64,000 nucleotides of DNA from Terriglobia bacterium (GTDB lineage Bacteria; Acidobacteriota; Terriglobia; Bryobacterales; Bryobacteraceae), in the NCBI GenBank assembly GCA_021325235.1, contig JAJPHN010000057.1:99033-163032 (forward strand). Direction: 5' to 3'. Position 1 is the stretch's first letter. Each line of letters opens with the position of its first letter. Shown piece after piece: positions 21,182 through 31,446 of this stretch. The translations under genes were made by a program, and so were the position numbers. The notes under the pieces were generated by a model. That model saw only the letters and a list, made by a program, of their open reading frames with translations, did no database searches and was not told the origin of the DNA.

Positions 21182-24100
21182 CTAAAAATTCAGCTTCATT
21201 GCAAATTGCAGAATTCGTGGATCGCCCGCCGTAGTAATACGTCCGAAGATACTCGAAGTTAGTCCCAGCGAAATTCCGCCTGTCGAAATACCGGGAATGC
21301 CAGTCCCGGTTGCGGGCGCGATGAAGTTTGTGTGATTGATCACGTTGAAAGCTTCCGCCCGCACCTCTAGCTGCAGCGACTCATGCAGCGCGAAAATCCG
21401 GCTGAGAGAAGCGTCAAACTCAAGCTGCCCTGGCCCGCGGAGTGAATCGCGTCCGAGGTTCCCGTAAGTACCCGGTGCGTTACGAACAAACGCAGCTGGA
21501 TTCAGATACTGCAAATTCGGGCCCCAGTTGTTCGTGTATGGGTCTACTCCCGGCGCCAGGTTTGGCCGGTCCAGATTGATGCCCGTGAGTGACGCATCGA
21601 CGCCGGTAGTAACGTTCAGCGGGACTCCACTTAGCGCACGCACCAGCGGTGCGATTTGCCAGTTGCTGAGAAGTGCCGACCAAATTCCGTGATTCCCGAA
21701 GGAGCTGGTCGCAACGATAGACGTATTGAAAATATGTCTTATATCGAAGTTACAATCGCCTCGATCTTCAGCTAAGTTGTAGGGATTCATGAAACCCGGT
21801 CCGGTAATATCGCCGCCGAAATCGGCCTCACTGATGCAGTGCGACCAGGTGTAATTACTCAGAAATGTAACTCCATTCGCCAGGCGGCGCTGAACCGAGA
21901 CGAGCAGCGCATTGTAATTAGCATTGGCGCCATCGTCCAGGATGTCCAGGCCGCCGTAGTATTGTCCCTGGGCAGGGTTCAGCAAGTTCAGCACGCGCCG
22001 CTGATTGGTATTGGCGGTGGAGCAGCCCTTCTTGAAGCCGGCACAGACCGAGGGACTGTAAACGGCGGGATTCAGCTCCTGGCCAACCCAGATATGCGAC
22101 GTCTTGTTTGCCAGATAACTCGCCGAAACAAGCCAGTTACTCTTGATCTGAATCTGATACGTCGCATTCCATTGGTAAAGAGTTGTCGGCTTCAGCTTAT
22201 TCGGCAGAACGATCCACAATGCAGCTTGGGGAAAGTAGGCGCCGTTCGGGGGAAACGGATTCCCGCCTGGATAGTTATATCCAACGGTCCACGGATTGCT
22301 GAATCCGCCAGGGTTGCTTCCGGCCAGATCGATTTCATTGACAAACGGCGGATCCGATGCAAGCCGCTGCGCGGTGTACAGCATGCCCGGATCGTACATG
22401 ATTCCGCCGCCGAGTCTAATCGTCTGTCGGCCGTTTCCCTGGGGGTCAAAGGCAACGCCAAAACGCGGCGAAAAGATCGCCTTCCGGTCATTTGTAAACG
22501 AAGCTGTAATGCCGGGATCGCCGTAGTAAAGCGCACCCGCCGGCGCATTCGGATATACCTTGCTATGCACACCGCTGAGAAAGTTCGCCATCGAGAACGA
22601 TGCGCCGCGATGAAAGTAATCCTGCGGCCAGAGCATCGGCTGCCAGCGCACCCCGGCGTTGAGCGTTAGCCGCGAACTCAGACGAATCGTGTCCTGGAAA
22701 TAAAGCGCCGGAATCGTCATACGAATTGTCGGCTGCTGCGGAAGGCTCTGGCTGAAGCCGCTCAGAGTGCCGGTAAGATAGTCCAGGATTGGATCGCCGG
22801 TTGCGGAGCCGTTGAAGCTGAAGGAACCGTTCTGCAGATATCCGGTTAGCAAATTGTTTTGTGTGCGAATGTATTCAGCGCCAAAGCCGATGCGGTGAAT
22901 GCTGCGAATCACGTCCACATCGTCGGAAAACTGATACGTATTGACGTTCAGATGTGCCGGGGAGCAGGTTCCACACCCAACGCTGAAACCTCCGTTGCTG
23001 ACTGCCAGCCGGAAGTCATCAGGCACGTTGACGAACATATTGATCCCGAGGTCGCGCGCATTGAAAAATTGCGAATTCGGACCGCGAAAATCCGTCCGGC
23101 GCGTGAAGGTGGCGTGAAAAGAATTGAGAACGGTCGGGCTGAAGGTATACGTGTCGCCCAGGGTCGCCGACATGGAACTCTCCAGGTTCCCCGGATTCGT
23201 AGTTACAAGCACGTTGTGCGGATCGAAGAATGCCGGCGCGTCATAGCGAGTATAGAAGTATCGGCCAAAAAAGTTATGCTTAGCGCTCTGTGCCCAATCA
23301 ATGCGGCCTACGTATTGGTCTTCGTCCTGTATGGAGGGAATGGAGTAAGTGATACGGCCGCAAGGGTCGGATGTGCTGGGCAGATACTTCGCCAGAGCAA
23401 GTGCGGCCGGATCGATAGTTACTCCGGGATTTGTAAAAACGTTTGTAAGATTGCGAATGGGTGTCTTGGTATTGGGAACGTAAATCGGACGCGCCGAGGT
23501 TCGGCCCGAGACGCAGGCGGGCGATTCCGCCGTTGTGAAGTTGCCAGCCAGTTCCGCGGCCGTCGGCACGTACGCAACGGCGCTCGGCGAAACGTTGCGT
23601 ATCCGCGTGCCCTGGTAGCCGCCAAAAAAGAACAGCCGGTCGCGAACAATCGGGCCGCCCAGTGTACCGCCGAACTGATTGCGCTTCAGCAGGTCGTGCG
23701 TGGTCCCAAAATAGTTTCGCGCGTTCAGGTCGCCATTCCGGATAAATTCAAAAACGCCGCCGTGGAAGGCATTCGTACCCGACTTAGTAACAATATTTAC
23801 GACCCCGCCGGGCTGCTCGCCATTGCGTGCCGGCAGCGCATTGGAATCGACACTAAACTCCTGCAGTGCATCCGGAAACGGAAACGGCAGATTCACATCG
23901 GTCATCGTGTCGATGTTATTGCCGCCGTCTAACAGGTAGTTCGTCCCGTTCGCCTGGCCGCCGCCGACCGATATCGTGGTCGAGCTCCAGTAATTCTTGC
24001 TGCCGGTCATGTCACCGCCGGGAGTCGCCACAGCCGCGCCCGAAATAAGTACAAGCTGGGTCGGCTGGCGTCCGTTCAGCGGGAGATCCACGATCTGTTT

Positions 24101-24529
24101 CTGGTTGATGACCTGCGACACCGAGACCTGATCCGTGCCGACCATGGAGGCGGCTGCCGAAACTTCGATCGTCTGATTAACCGATCCGATCTGCAGCGGC
24201 ACATTGATGACCGGTGTATCTCCAACCTGAAGAACAATACCGCTCTGCACGTAATTCTTGAAGCGCGGTGCAGTTACTGTCAGCCGGTACGGACCTACCG
24301 GCAAATTGGGCAGCGTATAAGCTCCGCTGGCATTGGTTGTTGCGCTGTGTGTAACATTGCGATCGGTTTCCGTGAGCGTAACCGTCGCGCCCGGAACCGG
24401 TGCGCCAGTCGGATCTGTCACGTGACCGGAAACTTGGGCATTCGCTACCGCCTGAGCCTCAACCGCCATTGGCACAAGCAACAGAAAAGCCAGTACAATG
24501 CACGCGCCCGTGCAGCTTCGATGTAACAC
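21182..24529 (-). CDS. TonB-dependent receptor with carboxypeptidase-regulatory-like domain
   Basis: An 1115-residue outer-membrane receptor. It has a signal peptide (CIVLAFLLLVPMAVEAQA), a regulatory-like beta-sandwich (GHVTDPTGAPVPGATVTL), a plug (NYLLDGGNNIDTMTDV, QEFSVDSNALPARNGEQPGG) and a barrel ending ILQFAMKLNF. GTG 24529 is preferred over a TTG at 24592, because GGTGGGA precedes it and the signal peptide starts right after. The frame is open to 24592, where a TTG would overlap the stop of the TPR gene upstream. The gene probably forms an operon with that TPR gene. Substrate unknown. Confidence 0.9.
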   Translation of the reverse strand: MLHRSCTGACIVLAFLLLVPMAVEAQAVANAQVSGHVTDPTGAPVPGATVTLTETDRNVTHSATTNASGAYTLPNLPVGPYRLTVTAPRFKNYVQSGIVLQVGDTPVINVPLQIGSVNQTIEVSAAASMVGTDQVSVSQVINQKQIVDLPLNGRQPTQLVLISGAAVATPGGDMTGSKNYWSSTTISVGGGQANGTNYLLDGGNNIDTMTDVNLPFPFPDALQEFSVDSNALPARNGEQPGGVVNIVTKSGTNAFHGGVFEFIRNGDLNARNYFGTTHDLLKRNQFGGTLGGPIVRDRLFFFGGYQGTRIRNVSPSAVAYVPTAAELAGNFTTAESPACVSGRTSARPIYVPNTKTPIRNLTNVFTNPGVTIDPAALALAKYLPSTSDPCGRITYSIPSIQDEDQYVGRIDWAQSAKHNFFGRYFYTRYDAPAFFDPHNVLVTTNPGNLESSMSATLGDTYTFSPTVLNSFHATFTRRTDFRGPNSQFFNARDLGINMFVNVPDDFRLAVSNGGFSVGCGTCSPAHLNVNTYQFSDDVDVIRSIHRIGFGAEYIRTQNNLLTGYLQNGSFSFNGSATGDPILDYLTGTLSGFSQSLPQQPTIRMTIPALYFQDTIRLSSRLTLNAGVRWQPMLWPQDYFHRGASFSMANFLSGVHSKVYPNAPAGALYYGDPGITASFTNDRKAIFSPRFGVAFDPQGNGRQTIRLGGGIMYDPGMLYTAQRLASDPPFVNEIDLAGSNPGGFSNPWTVGYNYPGGNPFPPNGAYFPQAALWIVLPNKLKPTTLYQWNATYQIQIKSNWLVSASYLANKTSHIWVGQELNPAVYSPSVCAGFKKGCSTANTNQRRVLNLLNPAQGQYYGGLDILDDGANANYNALLVSVQRRLANGVTFLSNYTWSHCISEADFGGDITGPGFMNPYNLAEDRGDCNFDIRHIFNTSIVATSSFGNHGIWSALLSNWQIAPLVRALSGVPLNVTTGVDASLTGINLDRPNLAPGVDPYTNNWGPNLQYLNPAAFVRNAPGTYGNLGRDSLRGPGQLEFDASLSRIFALHESLQLEVRAEAFNVINHTNFIAPATGTGIPGISTGGISLGLTSSIFGRITTAGDPRILQFAMKLNF

Positions 24530-24588
24530 GGCAATCCCACCTTCCAGCCCACTACTATATGACCGGGCGGCTTGAGATTTCCACTGAG

Positions 24589-25896
24589 TCAATCCGGTAG
24601 AACCAGCCGGAGTTGGGTGTGCGCCTGCTTCTTTTCCTCCTCGCTTAATTCGGCCGCAAGCGCACGCTCATGCGCCGCCTTCTGGTTCTCTCGCTCGCGT
24701 GCATAAATGGTCGCCAGCTTGTAATGCGCGGCGGAGAGTTTCGGATCGTTCGCAACCGCCTTTTCGAGCAGTTCCCGCGCGCGATCCAGTCGCCCGGCAC
24801 GCAACTCGATATCGCCCAGCATCATATTGGCTTTGGCATGAGTCGGGCTTTCACGCAGCACCGCTTCAAGCAGGCTGCGCGCCTTGTCGAGATTGCCGTC
24901 GTCCAGTTCCAGCTGCGCCAGATCGCACCGGGCATCCGTCTGTTTGGGGTCGAGGGCAAGCGAATGTTCGAGTTCGCGGCGTGCATCGGAAACGCGGCCG
25001 AGTTTCAAATCGAGCCAGCCGAGCGCGTAAAAGGCCGGAGCGAATGGCGGACGCTTTTCAGAAAGCTGCTTAAAAAGATCCCGCGCGCGCTGCCAGTTTT
25101 GAACAGAGATGTTGGCCCGAGCCAGCAGATAGAGCGCTGAAAGATTTTCCGGCGCGAGCGAACGGGCGCGCTCGGCGGCTTCGATCGCGTCGGGGCCCAG
25201 ATCGCGGCGAATGCAAACGGCCGCGAAATGCAGCAACGTTTCGACATCATCAGGCGCAGCTTTACGCGCACGAATCATATACGCGAGCGCCTTTTCCTCA
25301 AGCCCCTGCCGCTCGGCAGCAGCAGCGGCGCCGTTGAGAGCGACAATGCTTTCCGGACGCAGTTGCAGAGCGCGTTCGAAGCTGTTCTCGGCATCCGCAG
25401 GCAAGTGCGGCAGCTCGGCCCTGCCGCGCTCTTCCCAATAGTCGGAAACGTTTTGAAGAGCGGGTTCAAGCTCGCGTAGCTCCATCAAAGCTGCATCAAC
25501 TTCGCCGGTGCGCAACTTTGAAGCAGCAAGGCTGAATCGGACGCCCGCACTCTTGCTGCCCAGCGCCACCGCGTGTGCGAGCAGCTTTTTTGCCTCGGCA
25601 TAGCGCCCCTCACGGAAATAGAGCAGCCCCGCATTTTCATTGAGCGAAATCGAATCCGGAGCAATCGATAGCCCGCGCGCGAACGCCTGCTGCGCGTCGG
25701 CCATCCGGCCAAGCTCGCTGTCTGCGATACCCAGCAGATTCAGAAGTTCGGCATCGTGAGGCTGCTTCGCCAGATTCTGCTGGAGTAAGTTGACCGCGTC
25801 GGCGTACCGGCGCGCCTGAATTTCGGCCACTGCTTGCCGGGCGATGGGGTCGGCCTGCCAGCCGGCAAGAAGCGCAATCAGAACCTGGCTGAGCAA
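24589..25896 (-). CDS. Tetratricopeptide-repeat protein
   Basis: A 435-residue protein made almost wholly of TPR units after a short hydrophobic N-terminus (MLSQVLIALLAG). Repeats are clear at AELLNLLGIADSELGRMADA (about 48-80), FLYALGWLD-like segments in the middle, RSLLEAVLRESPTHAKANMM (about 335-365) and RARELLEKAVANDPKLSAAH (about 372-400). It is the upstream partner of the TonB-dependent receptor on the same strand and is divergent from another receptor at 26036. A scaffold role in periplasm or membrane is likely. No enzymatic motif is present. Confidence 0.85.
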   Translation of the reverse strand: MLSQVLIALLAGWQADPIARQAVAEIQARRYADAVNLLQQNLAKQPHDAELLNLLGIADSELGRMADAQQAFARGLSIAPDSISLNENAGLLYFREGRYAEAKKLLAHAVALGSKSAGVRFSLAASKLRTGEVDAALMELRELEPALQNVSDYWEERGRAELPHLPADAENSFERALQLRPESIVALNGAAAAAERQGLEEKALAYMIRARKAAPDDVETLLHFAAVCIRRDLGPDAIEAAERARSLAPENLSALYLLARANISVQNWQRARDLFKQLSEKRPPFAPAFYALGWLDLKLGRVSDARRELEHSLALDPKQTDARCDLAQLELDDGNLDKARSLLEAVLRESPTHAKANMMLGDIELRAGRLDRARELLEKAVANDPKLSAAHYKLATIYARERENQKAAHERALAAELSEEEKKQAHTQLRLVLPD

Positions 25897-26035
25897 ATTG
25901 ACACCTTCAGAAGAAACAAGCCCGCACTTCCACGAGGAGAATAAAATCCCACTTTAGATGGATGGCCGATATATAATCTTGCCATTGGGTCTTTAGTAAC
26001 TTCCATTTCGGGGTTGAATCGGGAGGTATTCGGTT

Positions 26036-29000
26036 ATGTTTTCGCGTTTCGTTGGACGAGCTTTCCTCGTCGCCTGCCTGCTTGTGCCGTTTGCGCTTTA
26101 TGCGCAGACCAATGAAGGCATCCTGGCCGGGACGGTGCTGGATTCCTCAGGCGCCGCGATTGAAGGCGCGCAGGTTGTCATCAAAAACGAGGCCACGGCT
26201 CAGACGCTCACAAGTACAACGGGTCCGAGCGGCGCGTTCCGCTTCCCCTCGGTGCCGATCGGTCTCTATGACGTGACCGCATCGCACGCCGGTTTCACTT
26301 CAGTTACGCAATCCGGCGTCAATGTGCAGATCAGCAGCACGGCTTCGATCACGATCACGCTGAATGTCGGCCAGACCGAGCAGACCGTCACCGTTCAGGC
26401 AGACGCTACCCGGATCGAGACCGAGAGCTCAGACATCGGAACCGTCATTACCTCGCGCCAGGTGGTTGAATTGCCGCTGGCGCTCGGCGGTGTGGGCGCC
26501 ATGCGCTCGCCCGAAGCTTTCATGTTTCTCGCGCCTGGTACGGCCGGTCCCGGAACCGCGAACAGTAACAACGGAATCTTCATTTCGAAAATAGGTGGCG
26601 GCCAGAACTTCGGCAACGAGATCTTACTCGACGGTACCAGCATGCTCCGCACCGAGAATGGTTCATCTTTCGATGAAGCAGCGCCGTCCGTAGAGGCTAT
26701 CTCGGAATTCAAAGTTCTTACTTCCACGATTCCCGCCGAGTATGGACGCACCACAGGCGGTATCGAGACGTTTACCACTAAGTCCGGCACGAACAGTTAT
26801 CACGGAACCGCCTACGATATTCTGCAGAACGACGACTTAGACGCGAATTCCTGGTTCAATAACGGTTACGCGGCGCGCTGCGCTCCGGGTGATACCGCCT
26901 GCCGCGATCAATATGCGCGACCCATCAACAAGAAGAACGATTACGGCGGGAACTTCTCGGGGCCGGTCTGGATTCCGAAGCTTTACAACGGCAAGAACAA
27001 GACCTTTTTCTTCTTCAACTGGGAGCAGTACACGCAGCACATCGGCGGAACGGCAACCAGTATCGTTCCCACACTGGCAGAGAGAAGCGGCGATTTCTCT
27101 GGAATCCTGAACACCGCCAGCGTCCTTGGAACCAATCCCTGCACAAGCGCTCCAATCTACGCGGGCGAGATTTTCGACCCGAGCACCACGACGATTGGGC
27201 CCACCGGCGTTCCCTGCCGTTCACCTTTCCCGGGCAACAAAATACCCACCAGCCGTATCTCTGCGGTTACCACTAATTTCCTGAACTTTCTGCCGCCGCC
27301 GAATATACCAACGCAGCCGAACGGCAATAACTATGCGCTCTCGAGCTCCACACCGCTGAACAACACCACTTACACCATTCGCATCGACCAGGTGATCAGC
27401 GATAAGAGCAAATTCTTCGGTATGTACGATTCGCGCGAGAATACGCGTTATGTGAACGGTAACTACATTCTGCCGCCGCCAGCGGATCCAAACGGCTGGG
27501 ACCAGGATTTCATTACTCACTACGGCCGCGCGGGATGGGATTACATCCTTTCGCCTAGCTTGGTGAATCACCTTGCTCTGGGCTATAACCGCACCAATAG
27601 CCAGAACTACACACCCGGCGCGTTGCAAGCTATATCGGGTAACTTCAACTGGGCTGCAAAGCTCGGCATCGGCGGCATCTCTGGAATTGAGTTCCCGATC
27701 GTCGGTATCGGCGAGGGAGTGCCTCAGCTTGGCCGAGCTAATGCCGACGACAACGTCGATAATGGCGAGCGCCTCAACGATACGGTTAGCTGGATCAAAG
27801 GCAACCATAACCTGACATTCGGCGTCGACCTCCGCAATCAGCTGTATGCGACTTACGCCTTTGATACCGACACCGGCGTCTACAATTTCGCGAGAGCGGA
27901 AACCTGCGGTTTGCAGGGTTTGTGCGGGCAGAGCGGAAACGGGATCGCGAGTTTCCTGCTCGGCGCTGTCGATAACTCAAATGCCTTCATTCAGGGCCAC
28001 GTACCGCGCTGGACATTCCAGTACTACGGAGTCTTTGCGCAGGATGACTGGAAGGTTAGCCCGCACTTTACCTTGAATTACGGGCTGCGCTGGGATCTCG
28101 ACGTGCCGCGCAAAGAATCCCACAACGATACTTCTAACTTCGATCCAACGGCGCCGAATCCAGCTGCCGGCAACTTACCCGGCGCGATGGTATACGGGAA
28201 CCTTTGTTCCGGCTGTAATCCGAAGTGGGCGGATACGAAATACCACGATTTCGGACCGCGCTTCGGCTTCGCCTACAACCCGAACGGCGGAAGATTGGTG
28301 ATTCGCGGCGGTTACGGGATCCTCTACTCCCCGTTACAATACACCGATTTCGGCGGCAGCCAGGTACAAGGTTACGCGGCGACTCCCACTTTCACGAGCA
28401 CTGCCGGATTTTATCCCGCTTTCAACTGGGATAGCGGTTTCCCGCCATTTGCACCGCCGCCTCACACCAATCCTTCGGTTGTCAACACGGGCGATCCGGA
28501 TTGGATTCAGCCGCGCTTCGGTCAGCCGGGCATTATTCAGAGTTGGAGCTTCCAGCTTCAGGAGCAGGTCTCGAAAGACATGGTCGCAACCCTGGGCTAT
28601 GTCGGCCAGCGTGCGCAGAATCTTCGCTCGGCCATCATGAACTGGAACAATATTCCCGTCCAGGATCTGGCGCTCGGAAACATTCTCAATCAGCCGGTTT
28701 CGAAGAACACGCTGGGCATTACTCCTCCATACCCGAACTTCTACAGCGATTGGGGTGCAAATGTAAACGTAGGTCAGGCATTGCGCCCCTTCCCCCAGTA
28801 CAACTACATCTACATGGATGTGCTGCAGAATATCGGGCAATCCACTTACGAGTCGCTGCAAGCCACGCTGGAACGCCGTATGAGTGCGGGACTTAGTTTG
28901 CAGGGTTCGTTCACCTGGTCCAAGAGCATCACCGATGCCGACAGCATTCTTCCGGGTATCAACGGTGGCATCAGTCAGATCCAAAATCCGGATAACTTAC

Positions 29001-29668
29001 GCGGCGAAAAAGCGCTCAGCAGCCAGGACGTTCCGTATGTGTTTACCCTGGCGTTTCTATACGAACTGCCGTTCGGACGAGGCAAATCGATGTTCCGAAG
29101 CGGCATCGGAAATGCGATTCTGGGAGGCTGGCAGGTCGGCGGCGTGCTCCGTTATCAGAGCGGCGTACCAATTTCATTCGGCTGCGCAACCGGCATCCCG
29201 GATTTCCAAAATTGTATCCGCTTCGACCGTGCTTCCGCTCCTCCTTTGAGCGCGGCGGCAAGCAGCGGTCATTTCGATCCGTTCGCGGACAACTTCTATA
29301 ATCCGGTTTGTACCTACCTCGGAGAAGCGGGTTGCGCTTTTGCGGATCCGAATACTGAACTGGTGGCGAAGAACAGTACCGTAACCGTGCAGCAGGCCCG
29401 CGGCGGCGCATACTACTTCGGCGACTATCCGAGGAATAACGGTGATGCGCGTACACCAAATTACTACAACGAAGACTTCAGCATCATTCGCAACTTCCAC
29501 TTGTTCGAATCGGCGAGCCTGCAGCTGAAGGCCGAGTTACTGAACGCCTTCAATCGGCATATCTTCAGCGCGCCGGACTCGAATCCATACGATCCAAACT
29601 TCGGCGTTGTAAACGGCACCATCGACTCGCAGCGTATCGTGCAGTTTACGCTTCGCCTGAACTTCTAA
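26036..29668 (+). CDS. TonB-dependent receptor with carboxypeptidase-regulatory-like domain
   Basis: A 1210-residue outer-membrane protein. Order: signal peptide (AFLVACLLVPFALYAQ), a carboxypeptidase-regulatory-like domain (about 28-115; AGTVLDSSGAAIEGAQV), a plug (about 120-260; NEILLDGTSMLRTENG, EFKVLTSTIPAEYGRTTGGI) and a large barrel ending IVQFTLRLNF. A TATAAT (25972-25977) and GGGAGG (26021-26026) lie upstream. It is divergent from the TPR gene. Its stop overlaps the stop of the convergent CRTAC1-like gene, which leaves no room for a terminator between them. Confidence 0.9.
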   Translation: MFSRFVGRAFLVACLLVPFALYAQTNEGILAGTVLDSSGAAIEGAQVVIKNEATAQTLTSTTGPSGAFRFPSVPIGLYDVTASHAGFTSVTQSGVNVQISSTASITITLNVGQTEQTVTVQADATRIETESSDIGTVITSRQVVELPLALGGVGAMRSPEAFMFLAPGTAGPGTANSNNGIFISKIGGGQNFGNEILLDGTSMLRTENGSSFDEAAPSVEAISEFKVLTSTIPAEYGRTTGGIETFTTKSGTNSYHGTAYDILQNDDLDANSWFNNGYAARCAPGDTACRDQYARPINKKNDYGGNFSGPVWIPKLYNGKNKTFFFFNWEQYTQHIGGTATSIVPTLAERSGDFSGILNTASVLGTNPCTSAPIYAGEIFDPSTTTIGPTGVPCRSPFPGNKIPTSRISAVTTNFLNFLPPPNIPTQPNGNNYALSSSTPLNNTTYTIRIDQVISDKSKFFGMYDSRENTRYVNGNYILPPPADPNGWDQDFITHYGRAGWDYILSPSLVNHLALGYNRTNSQNYTPGALQAISGNFNWAAKLGIGGISGIEFPIVGIGEGVPQLGRANADDNVDNGERLNDTVSWIKGNHNLTFGVDLRNQLYATYAFDTDTGVYNFARAETCGLQGLCGQSGNGIASFLLGAVDNSNAFIQGHVPRWTFQYYGVFAQDDWKVSPHFTLNYGLRWDLDVPRKESHNDTSNFDPTAPNPAAGNLPGAMVYGNLCSGCNPKWADTKYHDFGPRFGFAYNPNGGRLVIRGGYGILYSPLQYTDFGGSQVQGYAATPTFTSTAGFYPAFNWDSGFPPFAPPPHTNPSVVNTGDPDWIQPRFGQPGIIQSWSFQLQEQVSKDMVATLGYVGQRAQNLRSAIMNWNNIPVQDLALGNILNQPVSKNTLGITPPYPNFYSDWGANVNVGQALRPFPQYNYIYMDVLQNIGQSTYESLQATLERRMSAGLSLQGSFTWSKSITDADSILPGINGGISQIQNPDNLRGEKALSSQDVPYVFTLAFLYELPFGRGKSMFRSGIGNAILGGWQVGGVLRYQSGVPISFGCATGIPDFQNCIRFDRASAPPLSAAASSGHFDPFADNFYNPVCTYLGEAGCAFADPNTELVAKNSTVTVQQARGGAYYFGDYPRNNGDARTPNYYNEDFSIIRNFHLFESASLQLKAELLNAFNRHIFSAPDSNPYDPNFGVVNGTIDSQRIVQFTLRLNF

Positions 29669-31347
29669 ATCGGCTTACCTTCCGTAACCTGGAGAATTCG
29701 CCGGATTGGCGGGTTCTCCAGATTTTGTTTTGTGCCGCTGGGCCACTGGATTTGGATCTCTTTGATCGACCTTTCCTGACCTATACCGAAATAAATGCGC
29801 CGGTCCTGAGCGGACTGGTAACTGGCTGTTGTAGTCGCTGTCGCGTACTGTACGCGACCCGAAGCCGAAGTGAGCTTCACCACGGCCCCGATGCCGTCGC
29901 GGTTACTCCTCGTTCCGCGCAGATCGAGTGCAATCCAGTTATTCGCATTCCCGCCGTCGTTGCGCAGGACATATAGTGTTCCGCCGCAAGTAACCACGAC
30001 GACGTCGATATCGCCGTCATTATCGATGTCCCCAAACGCGGCGCCGCGGCTGGCCCATCTCTCTGCGAATACCGTACCGGCGTGAGCCGAAACATCGGCA
30101 AACTTATTTGGAGTGACCTGCTTCAACAGCAAAAGCGGCTCCATATATTCGACGTGCGGCTGCGTAAGTTGCACGTTATCCATGACGTGACTGTTGGCAA
30201 AAAATAGATCCTTCGTCCCGTCATTATCAAAGTCGAAGATCCGCATCCCCCAGCCGCCGTATAAGCGGGTAATTTCGCCCAGCCGCGAGATATTGGTGTC
30301 GTAATCGAACGTCCCACCGCCGTTGTTATGGAAGTAGGCGTAGGTTTCATTCGAGAGCGCGGTGGTGACAATGTCGGGCTTGCCGTCGTTATCTACATCA
30401 GCTGCATCGGTTCCCATGCCGGCGAATGTCTTTCCATCGTCAGTGAAGGCGACGCCGGCAGCCACGCCGTTTTCGGTGAAGGTACCATCTCCGTTGTTCA
30501 AGAAAAGGAATTGCGGAAACGAATCGTTCGCGACACTGATATCGATGCGGCCGTCGTTATTAAAATCGGCGAATGCGACGCCGAGCGTCTTGCCGGGCGA
30601 GGCGGCAATCTTGCTCTTCGCACTTACATCCGTGAAAGTACCGTCGCCGTTGTTATGGAACAAATAACTTGCGATTGGCCTGAAGTTATCCGGGTGGCAG
30701 TAGGCGCGTCCGGCTGATTCATGCGAGCCGCAGTAAATGTTCTTCGAGAAATTCCAGTCCAGATAGCGGCCGATGAACAAATCGAGCTTGCCGTCGTTAT
30801 CGTAATCGAAGAAACCGGCGCTCGACATCCACCCGGTAGTCTTCAGGCCGGCCGTTTGCGTCACATCGGTGAAGGTGCCATTCCCGTTGTTGTGATAAAG
30901 AATGACGCTACCAAAGTTGGTTACGAGTAAGTCGTCAAAGCCGTCATTGTCGTAATCGCCGACAGCCGCTCCCATTCCGTAACCGCTGCCGCGCACACCG
31001 GTTTTTTCCGTTACATCGGTGAAAGTGCCATCGTGATTGTTGTGGTAGAGGCGGTTCCAGGTGTCGGGGGCAGACTTATCGGGCGCTTCGCCGTCTTTCT
31101 GCCCGCTATGAATGCGCGCGCCGTTGACCACAAAGATGTCGGGATAGCCGTCGTTGTCGTAATCGATCAGCGCGACGCCGCCGGTCATCGTTTCGATGAG
31201 GTACTTTTCGGGAGTTGCCGAATTTGTGTCTTTGAAGTGGATGCCGGTTTGTCGAGTGATATCGGTAAACGTGACGGAACCTATCGGTGTGAAGGCCAGC
31301 AGCAGCCCCGCCGCTCCGCACGCGAGCAGAACAGAAACACTCTTCAT
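29665..31347 (-). CDS. CRTAC1-like protein: VCBS/FG-GAP propeller with ASPIC/UnbV domain
   Basis: A 560-residue secreted protein. A signal peptide (VLLACGAAGLLLAFTPIG) is followed by repeated propeller blades carrying Ca2+-binding DYDNDGYPDI, DYDNDGFDDL, DYDNDGKLDL and DFNNDGRIDI loops with NNGDGTFTD turns (about 40-430). The end is an ASPIC/UnbV domain (about 480-555; WIALDLRGTRSNRDGIGAVV, IQWPSGTKQ). Such proteins are often encoded beside SusD- or TonB-type systems in acidobacteria. ATG 31347 opens the signal peptide; another ATG lies 7 codons upstream. The same frame stays open for more than 1100 codons further upstream, but that stretch runs antisense to other genes and is not real. Confidence 0.88.
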   Translation of the reverse strand: MKSVSVLLACGAAGLLLAFTPIGSVTFTDITRQTGIHFKDTNSATPEKYLIETMTGGVALIDYDNDGYPDIFVVNGARIHSGQKDGEAPDKSAPDTWNRLYHNNHDGTFTDVTEKTGVRGSGYGMGAAVGDYDNDGFDDLLVTNFGSVILYHNNGNGTFTDVTQTAGLKTTGWMSSAGFFDYDNDGKLDLFIGRYLDWNFSKNIYCGSHESAGRAYCHPDNFRPIASYLFHNNGDGTFTDVSAKSKIAASPGKTLGVAFADFNNDGRIDISVANDSFPQFLFLNNGDGTFTENGVAAGVAFTDDGKTFAGMGTDAADVDNDGKPDIVTTALSNETYAYFHNNGGGTFDYDTNISRLGEITRLYGGWGMRIFDFDNDGTKDLFFANSHVMDNVQLTQPHVEYMEPLLLLKQVTPNKFADVSAHAGTVFAERWASRGAAFGDIDNDGDIDVVVVTCGGTLYVLRNDGGNANNWIALDLRGTRSNRDGIGAVVKLTSASGRVQYATATTTASYQSAQDRRIYFGIGQERSIKEIQIQWPSGTKQNLENPPIRRILQVTEGKPI

Positions 31348-31446
31348 CCGCTTGACATCCGCGATCATAACAACTACGGCCGAAGCGTACCTGTTGGCCT
31401 CGCTCGCAAGGCACGGCCCATCCGATTCGATATAACAGTACCGACG